This document shows, piece by piece, positions 1-6,704 of a DNA stretch of 15,758 nt. The translations under genes were made by a program, and so were the position numbers. Source of the stretch: CAYMLL01 sp964390645 (GTDB lineage: Bacteria > Planctomycetota > UBA8108); NCBI GenBank assembly GCA_964390645.1, contig CAYMLL010000177.1, positions 1 through 15,758 of the forward strand, given 5' to 3'. The number at the start of each line of letters is the position of its first letter. The stretch's first letter is position 1. The notes under the pieces are model-generated. The model was not told the DNA's origin. It saw only the letters and a list, made by a program, of their open reading frames with translations, and did not search any database.

Positions 1-2
1 TC

Positions 3-188
3 GCCGGAGGTGTGGGTGAGCGCATGGCGCGCAACATCATCGATACCGCCGCGACGATCGTCGCGAGCGGCAACATCGGCTGTCTGACGCAGGTCCGCCA
101 CCACCTGGAGCGTCTCGCCTCCGGGATCGAGGTGCTGCACACGATCGAGGTCATCGATCGCGCTTACGATCAGGCTTGCGAGCTATAG
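3..188 (+). CDS. glcF: C-terminal end of glycolate oxidase iron-sulfur subunit-like protein (partial)
   Basis: The visible 61 codons run in frame from the window edge to TAG at 186-188. They encode the end of a cysteine-rich (CCG) domain: an A-G-G-V-G-E start, a helix, then the motif V-A-S-G-N-I-G-C followed by H-T-I-E-V-I-D-R-A-Y at the end. This matches the pattern in GlcF and related (Fe-S)-binding oxidoreductase subunits, where CCG-x-AG, then GNPGC, then HP(V/I)E(L/V)LDRA close the protein. GlcF passes electrons from the flavin subunits of glycolate oxidase to the respiratory chain. The N-terminal 4Fe-4S ferredoxin half, which would confirm the assignment, lies outside the window. LutA- or heterodisulfide-reductase-like relatives share the CCG domain, so the family is more certain than the substrate. 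The stop overlaps that of the convergent hydrolase gene. Confidence 0.7.
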   Translation, partial: AGGVGERMARNIIDTAATIVASGNIGCLTQVRHHLERLASGIEVLHTIEVIDRAYDQACEL

Positions 189-1088
189 GAGAGTGGCGAG
201 CGACTTTCCGAGGAGCCCGGGCTTCTCGAGGAAGGGCCAGTGATCGTAGGGACGGGTGCCGTCCGGCTCGGCGATCAGGGTGACGTCCTTCCAGTCGTGG
301 TGGGCCGCGATGAGGGCTTCGTAGCGAGCGATGGTCTTCCGGCCGCGCACTGCCCGGTCTGCCGTGCCCTGCGCGAGAATGACCTTCTTGCCGGCACGGG
401 GTATCGCCGGCGGGGCGCCATCGCCGCAGAGCTCGCGTCCTCTGGTGACCTGAACATAGCTCTGTCGCGCGACCGTGTGCGAGGAGTAGCCGACCGGCAG
501 GCGGAGAGAGAGCTCGCGGATCTCGTCGATGCCGGTGTGATACAGACGTCGCATCGTCGCGGGAGTGGCGACGCTCGACAGGTTGCGCAGGAGCGGCACG
601 GCGAGAATGTTCCCACCGAGGATTGCTCCGAGGGTCACGCAGTCCGACCACGCCGGTGCGCTGAGGACGGCGATGTCCGGAGCGTTCCAGTCACGCTCCT
701 CCCACAATGGAGCGCAGACTCCACCTCCCCAGGAGTGATGGAACTGGATCGAGACCGTGTTCCGGGGCCGCGCGTCGATGGCGGAGAGGATGCGACGGCG
801 GTACTCGTCGTTGTCCGGACTCGACGGCGTCAGACGTGCTCCCGGCGGCAGCCGCTTCCGCACGATCGCGTGTCCCTCGTAACCCGGTGGCACGACCGCA
901 CGAATGGTGAAGCGCGCCCGGTCGAGTAGCGAACGTACGACGTCGTCCTTTCGGGCGTCGGCGCGAAGGCGCGCGGCGATGGCGCTGGCGAGCTGGATGC
1001 TCTCGAAGATCCCGGGAATGACGAGCAGGTCGACGACGACGTCACCGTCTGCGATCTCGTCGAGCGTGACGTGAGTGATCTCGGCCAA
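183..1088 (-). CDS. Alpha/beta-hydrolase fold protein, probable serine hydrolase
   Basis: The gene encodes 301 residues from a TTG start at 1088. The features of an alpha/beta-hydrolase appear in order. There is an early strand V-V-V-D-L-L-V-I-P-G (17-26). A nucleophile elbow F-H-H-S-W-G-G-G follows, with candidate Ser119. Candidate Asp244 lies in I-L-A-Q-G-T-A-D, and candidate His283 in D-H-W-P-F-L-E-K-P, the usual C-terminal context of the catalytic His. The elbow has His where the first Gly of G-x-S-x-G normally sits. No signal peptide is seen, so the protein is probably cytoplasmic. The start is chosen because no in-frame ATG lies near the N-terminus; this TTG sits five bases after the stop of the lipoprotein gene, though without a clear Shine-Dalgarno site. 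The reading frame stays open to 1484, but that part is antisense-like and lies within the lipoprotein gene. Its substrate is unknown; the tight spacing implies co-transcription with the lipoprotein. Confidence 0.72.
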   Translation of the reverse strand: MAEITHVTLDEIADGDVVVDLLVIPGIFESIQLASAIAARLRADARKDDVVRSLLDRARFTIRAVVPPGYEGHAIVRKRLPPGARLTPSSPDNDEYRRRILSAIDARPRNTVSIQFHHSWGGGVCAPLWEERDWNAPDIAVLSAPAWSDCVTLGAILGGNILAVPLLRNLSSVATPATMRRLYHTGIDEIRELSLRLPVGYSSHTVARQSYVQVTRGRELCGDGAPPAIPRAGKKVILAQGTADRAVRGRKTIARYEALIAAHHDWKDVTLIAEPDGTRPYDHWPFLEKPGLLGKSLATLL

Positions 1089-1093
1089 GCGAA

Positions 1094-1753
1094 TCAGGGC
1101 GGGTCGCGCACCAGGAGCTTGCCGTCGGTGCCAAACTGGTACTTCCAGAAGATCGGCACGAAGGCGATCCTCTGGTACCGATAGGTCCAGCGGTTGCTTT
1201 CGAGGATCTTCTCGCGCGGCAGGTCGGCGGTCGGGGTCGTGATGTCGATGTGGCTCGGGTATCCGATCGCCAGCAGCACTTCCTTCTTTGTCATGCCGAT
1301 CGCGGCCTGGCCGCGGTCGACGAGCTTCCGGTTCGCGTCGCTGACTTCCTCGAGCCTGATCGCGGCCCGATCCCGGACGAAGTGCTTGTCGATGAAGCGG
1401 CGGATACCGCTGTCGCTGACCGCGAAGGGCGTGTCCTGAAAGTGCATCCGACAGGAGATTCCGTCGATCTCGAGATCGATCCACCGACTGCTGTACATCA
1501 GGATCTCGGCCGGACTGCCGGCCGGGAGCACGTCCGGGTGGACGAGGTAGCTCGAGCGGTAGATGGTCTTGTGGAGGCCATCCTGCTTTCCGCGCATCGT
1601 GTGGCGGGTGAAGAACCCGCCCCGGGTGGTGTCGCTCGTGACCGGCACGGGCTGATAGACGCAGGATACGACCCCGAGCAGGACCGGCAAGGCGAGACCG
1701 AGGGCTCCGGCACGCAGGAGGGCCGGTCTCTTCGTTCTCTGCATTCTCTTCAT
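1094..1753 (-). CDS. Lipoprotein with C-terminal BamE/SmpA-like domain
   Basis: The product has 219 residues. The N-terminus is a lipoprotein signal: basic residues 2-14, a hydrophobic stretch 15-27, then lipobox V-V-S-C with Cys31 as the predicted lipid-modified residue. The C-terminal third (about 145-215) resembles the SmpA/OmlA (BamE) fold: I-G-M-T-K-K-E-V-L-L-A-I-G-Y-P-S, then R-W-T-Y-R-Y-Q, then W-K-Y-Q-F-G-T-D-G-K. BamE proteins sit on the outer membrane and help assemble beta-barrels, but many lipoproteins carry this small domain with other roles. The middle part (about 40-140) was not recognised. ATG 1753 is chosen because GGGAG lies six bases upstream and the signal peptide begins there; the frame is open further up to 1855 without signal-peptide character. 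It leads the minus-strand pair with the hydrolase and has its own promoter candidate at 1875-1903. Confidence 0.72.
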   Translation of the reverse strand: MKRMQRTKRPALLRAGALGLALPVLLGVVSCVYQPVPVTSDTTRGGFFTRHTMRGKQDGLHKTIYRSSYLVHPDVLPAGSPAEILMYSSRWIDLEIDGISCRMHFQDTPFAVSDSGIRRFIDKHFVRDRAAIRLEEVSDANRKLVDRGQAAIGMTKKEVLLAIGYPSHIDITTPTADLPREKILESNRWTYRYQRIAFVPIFWKYQFGTDGKLLVRDPP

Positions 1754-1874
1754 CGCGCTCTCCCTCAGTTCTTGAAGGGGGCTTTCTCCGGTGACGACGT
1801 CGTGTGCCGATGTCGACGGGCGAATCGGTCTTCCCGACGGCCCGGAAGGAGGCATTCGTGGACGACCGTCAGGG

Positions 1875-1903
1875 TTTATACGGGATCGTCTGGCCGATCA
1901 CAA
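1875..1903 (-). promoter_or_regulatory. Sigma-70-type promoter candidate for the lipoprotein-hydrolase pair
   Basis: Read on the minus strand, TTGTGA (1898-1903) is followed after exactly 17 bases by TATAAA (1875-1880). This fits a housekeeping promoter with four of six matches at -35 and five of six at -10. It would give a leader of roughly 115 bases before ATG 1753. The assignment rests on sequence pattern only, but AT-rich hexamers are scarce in this DNA and the location is right. Confidence 0.5.
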
Positions 1904-1908
1904 ACAAG

Positions 1909-1937
1909 TTGTCAGCCCGAAGGCGCTACGGTATGTT
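1909..1937 (+). promoter_or_regulatory. Sigma-70-type promoter candidate for the ligase-reductase pair
   Basis: TTGTCA (1909-1914) and TATGTT (1932-1937) are separated by exactly 17 bases, with five and four of six consensus matches. The site lies about 90 bases upstream of GTG 2029. Its -35 hexamer is only five bases from the -35 hexamer of the opposing promoter candidate, so the two polymerase sites would be back to back and could share a regulator. Confidence 0.5.
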
Positions 1938-2028
1938 CATCGTCTTCCGTCCGCGGTCTCCGATGTGATTCTCACCGGAGGCTGCCGGCTCCCGACGCGA
2001 GACACGACCCGCTGGAGAAAGCCCAACA

Positions 2029-3138
2029 GTGAGCGAAGCGATCGATTCCTCGGGCCTCGCGGCCAGGCAGCAGACGGCGCGAGAGTTGCTGGATGCCCAA
2101 GTTCGCGAGATCGTCGCCTGGCACTTCAGCCCCGAGACGGGCTGCCCCTTCTGGCTCGACTACGCGAAGGATCTCGGCTGGGATCCGCGCTCGGAGATCG
2201 AGTCCTTCGACGACCTGCGCAGGTTTCCCCTCTTCGAGGACGAGTGGCTGCGTGGCGGTCCCGTTCGTCGCTGGTTGCCGGCAGCGTATGCCGACCAGCC
2301 CGCGTTCGTCTTCGAGACCGGTGGCACGACCGGCGTGCCGAAGAGCCGCGTCGCGGTGAACGACTTTCGCATCGACTACGAGATGTTCAGCGAGACACTT
2401 CCGGACGAGCATTTCCCGCCGGGATCGAGCTGGCTGATGCTGGGTCCTTCCGGGCCGCGCCGGCTGCGCCTCGCTGTCGAGCACCTCTGTCAGCACCGTG
2501 GAGGGATCTGCTTCTGCGTCGACCTCGACCCGCGATGGGTCATCAAGCTGATCAAGAAGGGCTGGACCGAGCAGATCGAGGCTTACAAGCAGCACGTCAT
2601 CGACCAGGCCGTCTCGCTCCTCGGCGCCGGCCACGAGATCCGCTGCATCTTCACCACGCCGAAGCTCCTCGAGGGGCTGGCGATGGAACTCGAGAGCCGC
2701 GGCATGAGCCTGAGGGAGTGCGGCGTTACCGGGATCTTTTCGGGCGGCACGGAGTTCACGCCGCAGTGGACACGATTTGCGACCGAGGAGCTCATCCCGG
2801 GCGTCTACATGACGCCGACTTACGGCAACACGCTGATGGGCCTCGCGTGCTCGAAGCCGGTGACGCCGGATGACGGCTACAAGATCGCGTACTACGCTCC
2901 GCAGCCGCGCGCGGTGATCGAGGTGGTCTCCTTCGATGACCCCGAGAAGGTCGTCGGCTACGGTGAGACCGGTCGTGTCCGGCTGACGACGTTGACCCGC
3001 GAGTTCTTCGTCCCGGGCTTTCTCGAGCGAGATGAGGGCGAGCGTGAGCAGCCGATCGACCTCTATCCGTGGGATGGCATCAGCGGCGTGCGGCCGTTCA
3101 GCGCGCTCGGGACGTCGACCACGGTCGGCGTTTACTGA
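2029..3138 (+). CDS. AMP-forming acyl ligase of the PaaK/LuxE-like superfamily
   Basis: The protein has 369 residues and belongs to the adenylate-forming enzymes, which activate a carboxylic acid with ATP to an acyl-adenylate. The phosphate-binding loop reads E-T-G-G-T-T-G-V-P-K (96-105). Later come G-I-F-S-G-G-T-E-F-T (235-244), P-T-Y-G-N-T-L-M-G (263-271, adenine/carboxylate-binding region) and G-E-T-G-R-V-R-L-T (312-320). It is shorter than phenylacetate-CoA ligases (about 430 residues) and lacks a clear C-terminal swinging domain with its catalytic Lys. Its length is closer to LuxE acyl-protein synthetases (about 370). The start is GTG 2029, with GGAGA about ten bases upstream. The reductase gene follows after 41 bases, which suggests that the activated acyl group is handed on for reduction to an aldehyde. 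The acid substrate cannot be read from the sequence. CoA, a protein thiol or the reductase cysteine itself could be the acceptor. Confidence 0.78.
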   Translation: MSEAIDSSGLAARQQTARELLDAQVREIVAWHFSPETGCPFWLDYAKDLGWDPRSEIESFDDLRRFPLFEDEWLRGGPVRRWLPAAYADQPAFVFETGGTTGVPKSRVAVNDFRIDYEMFSETLPDEHFPPGSSWLMLGPSGPRRLRLAVEHLCQHRGGICFCVDLDPRWVIKLIKKGWTEQIEAYKQHVIDQAVSLLGAGHEIRCIFTTPKLLEGLAMELESRGMSLRECGVTGIFSGGTEFTPQWTRFATEELIPGVYMTPTYGNTLMGLACSKPVTPDDGYKIAYYAPQPRAVIEVVSFDDPEKVVGYGETGRVRLTTLTREFFVPGFLERDEGEREQPIDLYPWDGISGVRPFSALGTSTTVGVY

Positions 3139-3166
3139 GATCTACCGAGATATCGAAAGACGCAGC

Positions 3167-3172
3167 AGGAGG
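3167..3172 (+). promoter_or_regulatory. Strong Shine-Dalgarno site that fixes the GTG start of the reductase
   Basis: AGGAGG, a full anti-16S complement, ends seven bases before GTG 3180. The frame is open upstream to 3069, inside the ligase gene, so this site is what identifies the real start and shows that the two genes do not overlap. Confidence 0.75.
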
Positions 3173-3179
3173 CAGTGCC

Positions 3180-4619
3180 GTGCTTGATATCCCCGTGCTC
3201 CGCTGGGGCGAGCCGTACCGCAGTCTCGAGCAGGACGAGATCCGTCACTTCATCACCGGAGAGTCGATCGCTCGAGTCTCGCAGGCGAACACCGGCGTCC
3301 TGGCGCGGGACGCTCGCAAGGCGCGTCGCGCTCGTGACGTCCTGCGGGAGATCCCGGCCAGGGAGCTCGTCGAGAAGCTGAAGAACGCGGCGGACCTCTA
3401 CCTCGAGGCGACACTGCCGATGGGCGACGGCGATCAGTCGCCGGCGGACTTCGCTCGTCAGCAATCCTCGACGACCGGTCTTCCCGAGCACATGTGCCTC
3501 GGCAACATGTCGAAGAATCACTTCGTGCTCACTCACATGGACCAGATGCTCGACGCGTTGACTCGGGGGCTCGACCTCGACATCTTCACGCGAGGCTACG
3601 GCATCGAGGATCGTGGTGTCATCCTCAGCTACCAGGCGCAGTGCGATGCGCTCGGCCTCGTGCTGCCCTCCAACTCGCCGGGTGTGCACACGCTGTGGCT
3701 GCCGGTCATCCCGCTGCAGATCGGCCTCGTCCTCAAGCCGGGCCCGCAGGAGCCGTGGACGCCGTACCGTATGGCCGCGGCCTTCGAGCAGGCGGGCGTG
3801 CCGAAGGAGGCCATCGCGATCTATCCCGGGGGAGCGGCGATGGGCGCCGAGGTCGTCAACCGTTGCCGGCGGACGATGATCTTCGGCGGCACGCCTACCG
3901 TCGAGCGCTACAAGGGGGACCCGCGTGTGCAGGTTCACGGTCCCGGCTTCAGCAAGGTCATCTTCGGCGACGACTGTGTCGACGACTGGGAGAAGCACAT
4001 CGATCTCATCGCCGATAGCGTCTACCTCAACAGCGGTCGTGGCTGCATCAACTGCTCCGGCGTCTGGGTGTCTCGTCACGGTCGAGAGATCGCCACCGCC
4101 ATCGCGGACCGTATCGGTCCGATCGAGGTCCGGCCACCGGAGGATCCCGAGGCCAAGCTCGCGGCATTCACCGTCCCCGGTATGGCGCAGGCCGTCTCCG
4201 GCATGATCGACGCCGACCTTGCGGAGGATGGTGTCGACGACATGACCGCGAAGTTCGGGTCGCGCCTCGTGGAGCTCGACCGCTGCGACTATTTGCGTCC
4301 CACGGTCATCTACTGCGACTCGCCTTCACGCGCCGCGGCGTCGAAGGAGTACATGTTCCCCTTCGTCACGGTGGTGGAGTGTCCCGAGAACGAGATGATC
4401 GACAAGATGGGCGGCACGCTCGTCTGCTCGGCGATCACGGAGAACGAGGCCTTTGCCGCGCAGCTCGCCGACGCTGTCCACATCGACCGGCTCAACATCG
4501 GTCCGATCCCGACGATCAAGCTCGACTGGCTGCAGCCGCACGAGGGGAGCATCGTCGAGTTCCTCTTCCGGGCGCGTGCCTATCAGACGCCTCAGGCTCG
4601 TCTGAGTGGGTCGGCGTAG
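3180..4619 (+). CDS. Aldehyde dehydrogenase-superfamily acyl-thioester reductase (LuxC-like)
   Basis: The product has 479 residues. Family signatures include L-P-S-N-S-P-G-V-H-T-L-W-L-P (162-175), V-L-K-P-G-P-Q-E-P-W-T-P (184-195, NAD(P)-binding Lys region), H-G-P-G-F-S-K-V (253-260), N-S-G-R-G-C-I-N-C-S-G (284-294) and E-Y-M-F-P-F-V (390-396). Cys289 aligns with the aldehyde dehydrogenase nucleophile; a second Cys lies at 292. The general-base Glu of hydrolytic aldehyde dehydrogenases, normally in an E-L-G-G-K motif, is replaced by V-H-G-P-G. Loss of this Glu is expected in enzymes that exchange the acyl group with a thiol or reduce acyl-CoA, such as LuxC. I infer NAD(P)H-dependent reduction of an activated acid to an aldehyde, fed by the ligase gene just upstream. 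The reverse, CoA-acylating aldehyde oxidation, cannot be excluded. The GTG start is supported by AGGAGG. Confidence 0.78.
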   Translation: MLDIPVLRWGEPYRSLEQDEIRHFITGESIARVSQANTGVLARDARKARRARDVLREIPARELVEKLKNAADLYLEATLPMGDGDQSPADFARQQSSTTGLPEHMCLGNMSKNHFVLTHMDQMLDALTRGLDLDIFTRGYGIEDRGVILSYQAQCDALGLVLPSNSPGVHTLWLPVIPLQIGLVLKPGPQEPWTPYRMAAAFEQAGVPKEAIAIYPGGAAMGAEVVNRCRRTMIFGGTPTVERYKGDPRVQVHGPGFSKVIFGDDCVDDWEKHIDLIADSVYLNSGRGCINCSGVWVSRHGREIATAIADRIGPIEVRPPEDPEAKLAAFTVPGMAQAVSGMIDADLAEDGVDDMTAKFGSRLVELDRCDYLRPTVIYCDSPSRAAASKEYMFPFVTVVECPENEMIDKMGGTLVCSAITENEAFAAQLADAVHIDRLNIGPIPTIKLDWLQPHEGSIVEFLFRARAYQTPQARLSGSA

Positions 4620-4626
4620 AGCTCTC

Positions 4627-5460
4627 TCACGAGGGCTCGGATTGCGTCAGCGAGTACCGGGTGGCGAGATCTCTCAGCTCCGCCGTGCGCGGCGACGAAT
4701 CGGCGCGCGAGCTCCGGTGGGCCTTCCTCAGATAGAACGCCTCGTCTCCCAGCGAGTTCCGCAGCTTCGCCTCGAGCTCTTGCGCCTGCTCCGGCGACTG
4801 GGGCCAGCACTCGTCGATCCAGTCCAGGAGCGGCGAGATGAAGCCGATCTGAGTCTCGCAGCAGGGGGCGAGCGCACGGTGAGCCTTGAGATCCTGGCGT
4901 GACAGGACATCGAAGAGCGTCACGTTCTCGGGGTAGAAGATGTCGCCGTGGAGGAACTCCAGGACGCGGCTCTCGTAGTCACGAGCCGCCAGGAGCGAGT
5001 CTCCGAGCCGGGCGGTCCAGGGGCAGATGACCATCTTGGCGATGGCCTGGTCCTCGGCTGCTCCGAGGAACCGGAGCAGCGTCAGCGCGTTGCCCATCGC
5101 AGCCGCGTACTGCGGAGCGGTGGCGTGGATCACGACGGGAATCTCGCTGAAGCGCCGGCTGAGGTCGTTGCGCCCGGCCGGGTCGAAGTTCTCGAAGAGC
5201 CACTGGAGAATGTGGCAGCCCTGCTGGTCGATTCCGGTCTGCCCTCCGCTGTGAGCGAGGGAGTAGTAGACGCCGTGGCGTTCGCCGTCGGACCGGACGT
5301 AGCCCGGATCCTTCGTCTCGAGGAGGCGTTGCGTTTCCGCCTCGATGAAGCTGTGGACGTAGGGGTAGGCGACCGGCCGCACGAGGCCCTCGAACATGTC
5401 GGGGTCGCGGGGACCACCTTCGCCGGCTCCGTGCTCGAACCAGATTCCGGACCAGGGCAT
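4627..5460 (-). CDS. Conserved-looking hypothetical protein, family not recognised
   Basis: The product has 277 residues and begins M-P-W-S-G-I-W-F-E-H-G. It has no signal peptide or membrane segment and reads as a folded soluble protein with mixed helices. Distinct patches are H-S-G-G-Q-T-G-I-D-Q-Q-G-C-H (70-83), the helical stretch around 118-135, H-G-D-I-F-Y-P-E-N-V (171-180) and A-P-C-C-E-T-Q-I-G-F (199-207). Its Cys (82, 146, 200, 201, 218) and His (70, 83, 112, 171, 194) residues could serve metal binding or redox chemistry, but no known motif is matched. The tail after about residue 245 is polar and probably disordered. ATG 5460 has GAGG about nine bases upstream. The gene ends seven bases from the end of the reductase gene and converges on it. 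Codon use resembles that of its neighbours. I do not assign a function. Confidence 0.7.
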   Translation of the reverse strand: MPWSGIWFEHGAGEGGPRDPDMFEGLVRPVAYPYVHSFIEAETQRLLETKDPGYVRSDGERHGVYYSLAHSGGQTGIDQQGCHILQWLFENFDPAGRNDLSRRFSEIPVVIHATAPQYAAAMGNALTLLRFLGAAEDQAIAKMVICPWTARLGDSLLAARDYESRVLEFLHGDIFYPENVTLFDVLSRQDLKAHRALAPCCETQIGFISPLLDWIDECWPQSPEQAQELEAKLRNSLGDEAFYLRKAHRSSRADSSPRTAELRDLATRYSLTQSEPS

Positions 5461-5531
5461 ACGGTCATCCTCGACATCCGGGCGGACCCTTCTTTGGGGA
5501 TTCCGGCGTCCACCTCCCGTGGGGCGTCCGA

Positions 5532-5560
5532 TTGACCGGGCGGATGCCCGGGAGTATCGT
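5532..5560 (+). promoter_or_regulatory. Promoter candidate for the DUF1080 gene, with a dyad in the spacer
   Basis: TTGACC (5532-5537, five of six -35 matches) and TATCGT (5555-5560, four of six -10 matches) are exactly 17 bases apart. Transcription would start near 5567, giving a leader of about 45 bases before ATG 5613. The spacer contains most of the inverted repeat CCGGGC-GGAT-GCCCGG (5536-5551). A protein bound there would block RNA polymerase, so the repeat could be an operator. Confidence 0.5.
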
Positions 5561-5612
5561 GAGGCGGTTCCGGAAGCTCAGGCGAGCGATCGAAAGCAAG
5601 GAGAGAGGACTC

Positions 5613-6704
5613 ATGTCATCCCGAAGCCGACTCACTCTTGCCGCTGTGACCGCGTGGTTGATGGCGGCCACGTATCCAGCCGTTGCGGAGGACTCCACGG
5701 GGCCGAAGAAGGCGCACTGGATCACCCCGGCGAATGCCGACCCCGCCGTGGTCGAGAAGAACGACCCGGACTTCTCGATCCAGGGCGAGTACGCCGGTGA
5801 ATGGCTCTCTCCGGGTGGCGAAGGCACAGCGATCGGCGTACAGGTCAAGGCTCTGGGGCGTGGCAAGTTCCAGATGCACGTCTTTCAGGGCGGCTTGCCG
5901 GGCGACGGCTGGAATCCGAAGAGCAAGAAGGTCGGGCCCACGAGCCTGGCGCGCAAGGACGGCAAGGTCACCGGTGTCGACCCGAAGGGAAACACGATCA
6001 ACATCGAGAACGGCAAGCTTATCGGCACCGACAAGAAGGGCAAGCGGCTCGCCGTTCTTGCCCGCGTCGAGCGCGAGAGCCGGACCCTCGGGATGAAGCC
6101 ACCCGAGGGCGCGCTGGTTCTCTTCGATGGCACCGACGCGGAGGGCTGGGAGCCGATTCGCGACCGCAGGCTCAAGAAGACCTTCAGCGCGCTCACTGAC
6201 AAGGGCCACCTTCTTCGTGGCACTCGGTCGAAGAAGAAGTTTCAGAGCTGCAAGCTCCATCTCGAGTTTCGCGTGCCGTGGGAGCCGAACAGCGGCGGCC
6301 AGGGTCGTGGCAACAGCGGTGTTTACGTGCAGCAGCGTTACGAGGTGCAGGTGCTCGACTCCTTCGGAGATCCGCCGGCTCAGGGGCACTGCGGCGGCAT
6401 CTACTCGATCGCCACGCCACCCTTCGTCATGAGCTACCCGCCGCTGCGGTGGCAGACCTACGATATCGAGTTCACGAAGGCGGAGTTCGAGCCGGCGCAG
6501 AAGGGCAAGGGCCGGCCGAAGCGCGTCAAGGACGCGACGATCTCCGTCTGGCACAACGGAGTCCAGATTCACGAGAACGTGAAGATCTTTCGTGATCGGA
6601 CGACGGCCTCGCCGAAGAGCGAGGGGCCGGGTCCCGAGTCGATCTTCCTTCAGGACCACGGTCACTGGGTCGTCTATCGCAACGTCTGGATCGTCGAGAA
6701 GTGA
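5613..6704 (+). CDS. Secreted 3-keto-disaccharide hydrolase family (DUF1080) protein
   Basis: The product has 363 residues. Residues 1-25 form a Sec signal peptide (basic R4-R6, hydrophobic L7-A19, probable cleavage after A-V-A). Residues about 50-160 form an extension, Q-G-E-Y-A-G-E-W, then G-V-Q-V-K-A-L-G-R-G-K-F and G-G-L-P-G-D-G-W, a pattern often preceding this domain in planctomycete proteins. DUF1080 (PF06439, a beta-jelly-roll related to LamG/concanavalin folds) begins near G-A-L-V-L-F-D-G-T-D (167-176). It contains G-N-S-G-V-Y-V-Q-Q-R-Y-E-V-Q-V-L-D-S (233-250) and runs to the end. Family members cleave 3-keto-glycosides in the periplasm or act on glycans. ATG 5613 is preferred over the upstream ATG 5544 or the in-frame start at 5532 because AAGGAG lies nine bases before it and the signal peptide starts there. 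Its stop overlaps the next start by four bases. Confidence 0.85.
   Translation: MSSRSRLTLAAVTAWLMAATYPAVAEDSTGPKKAHWITPANADPAVVEKNDPDFSIQGEYAGEWLSPGGEGTAIGVQVKALGRGKFQMHVFQGGLPGDGWNPKSKKVGPTSLARKDGKVTGVDPKGNTINIENGKLIGTDKKGKRLAVLARVERESRTLGMKPPEGALVLFDGTDAEGWEPIRDRRLKKTFSALTDKGHLLRGTRSKKKFQSCKLHLEFRVPWEPNSGGQGRGNSGVYVQQRYEVQVLDSFGDPPAQGHCGGIYSIATPPFVMSYPPLRWQTYDIEFTKAEFEPAQKGKGRPKRVKDATISVWHNGVQIHENVKIFRDRTTASPKSEGPGPESIFLQDHGHWVVYRNVWIVEK

Noticed and set aside
1089..1484. Upstream in-frame extension of the hydrolase gene to an ATG at 1484
   Set aside because: It lies wholly inside the lipoprotein gene, its predicted residues are Arg/Asp/Pro-rich as in a shadow frame, and the hydrolase fold needs only the part from 1088.
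1791..2873. Plus-strand open frame overlapping the ligase in another frame
   Set aside because: It is Arg-rich and without motifs. The ligase frame shows the adenylate-forming signatures.
3132..4079. Minus-strand open frame opposite the reductase (315 codons)
   Set aside because: It is rich in Val, Arg, Asp and His without motifs. It is an antisense shadow of the conserved aldehyde dehydrogenase frame.
5616..6665. Minus-strand open frame opposite the DUF1080 gene (349 codons)
   Set aside because: It lacks any recognisable motif, while the plus strand gives a clear signal peptide and DUF1080 domain with a good ribosome site.
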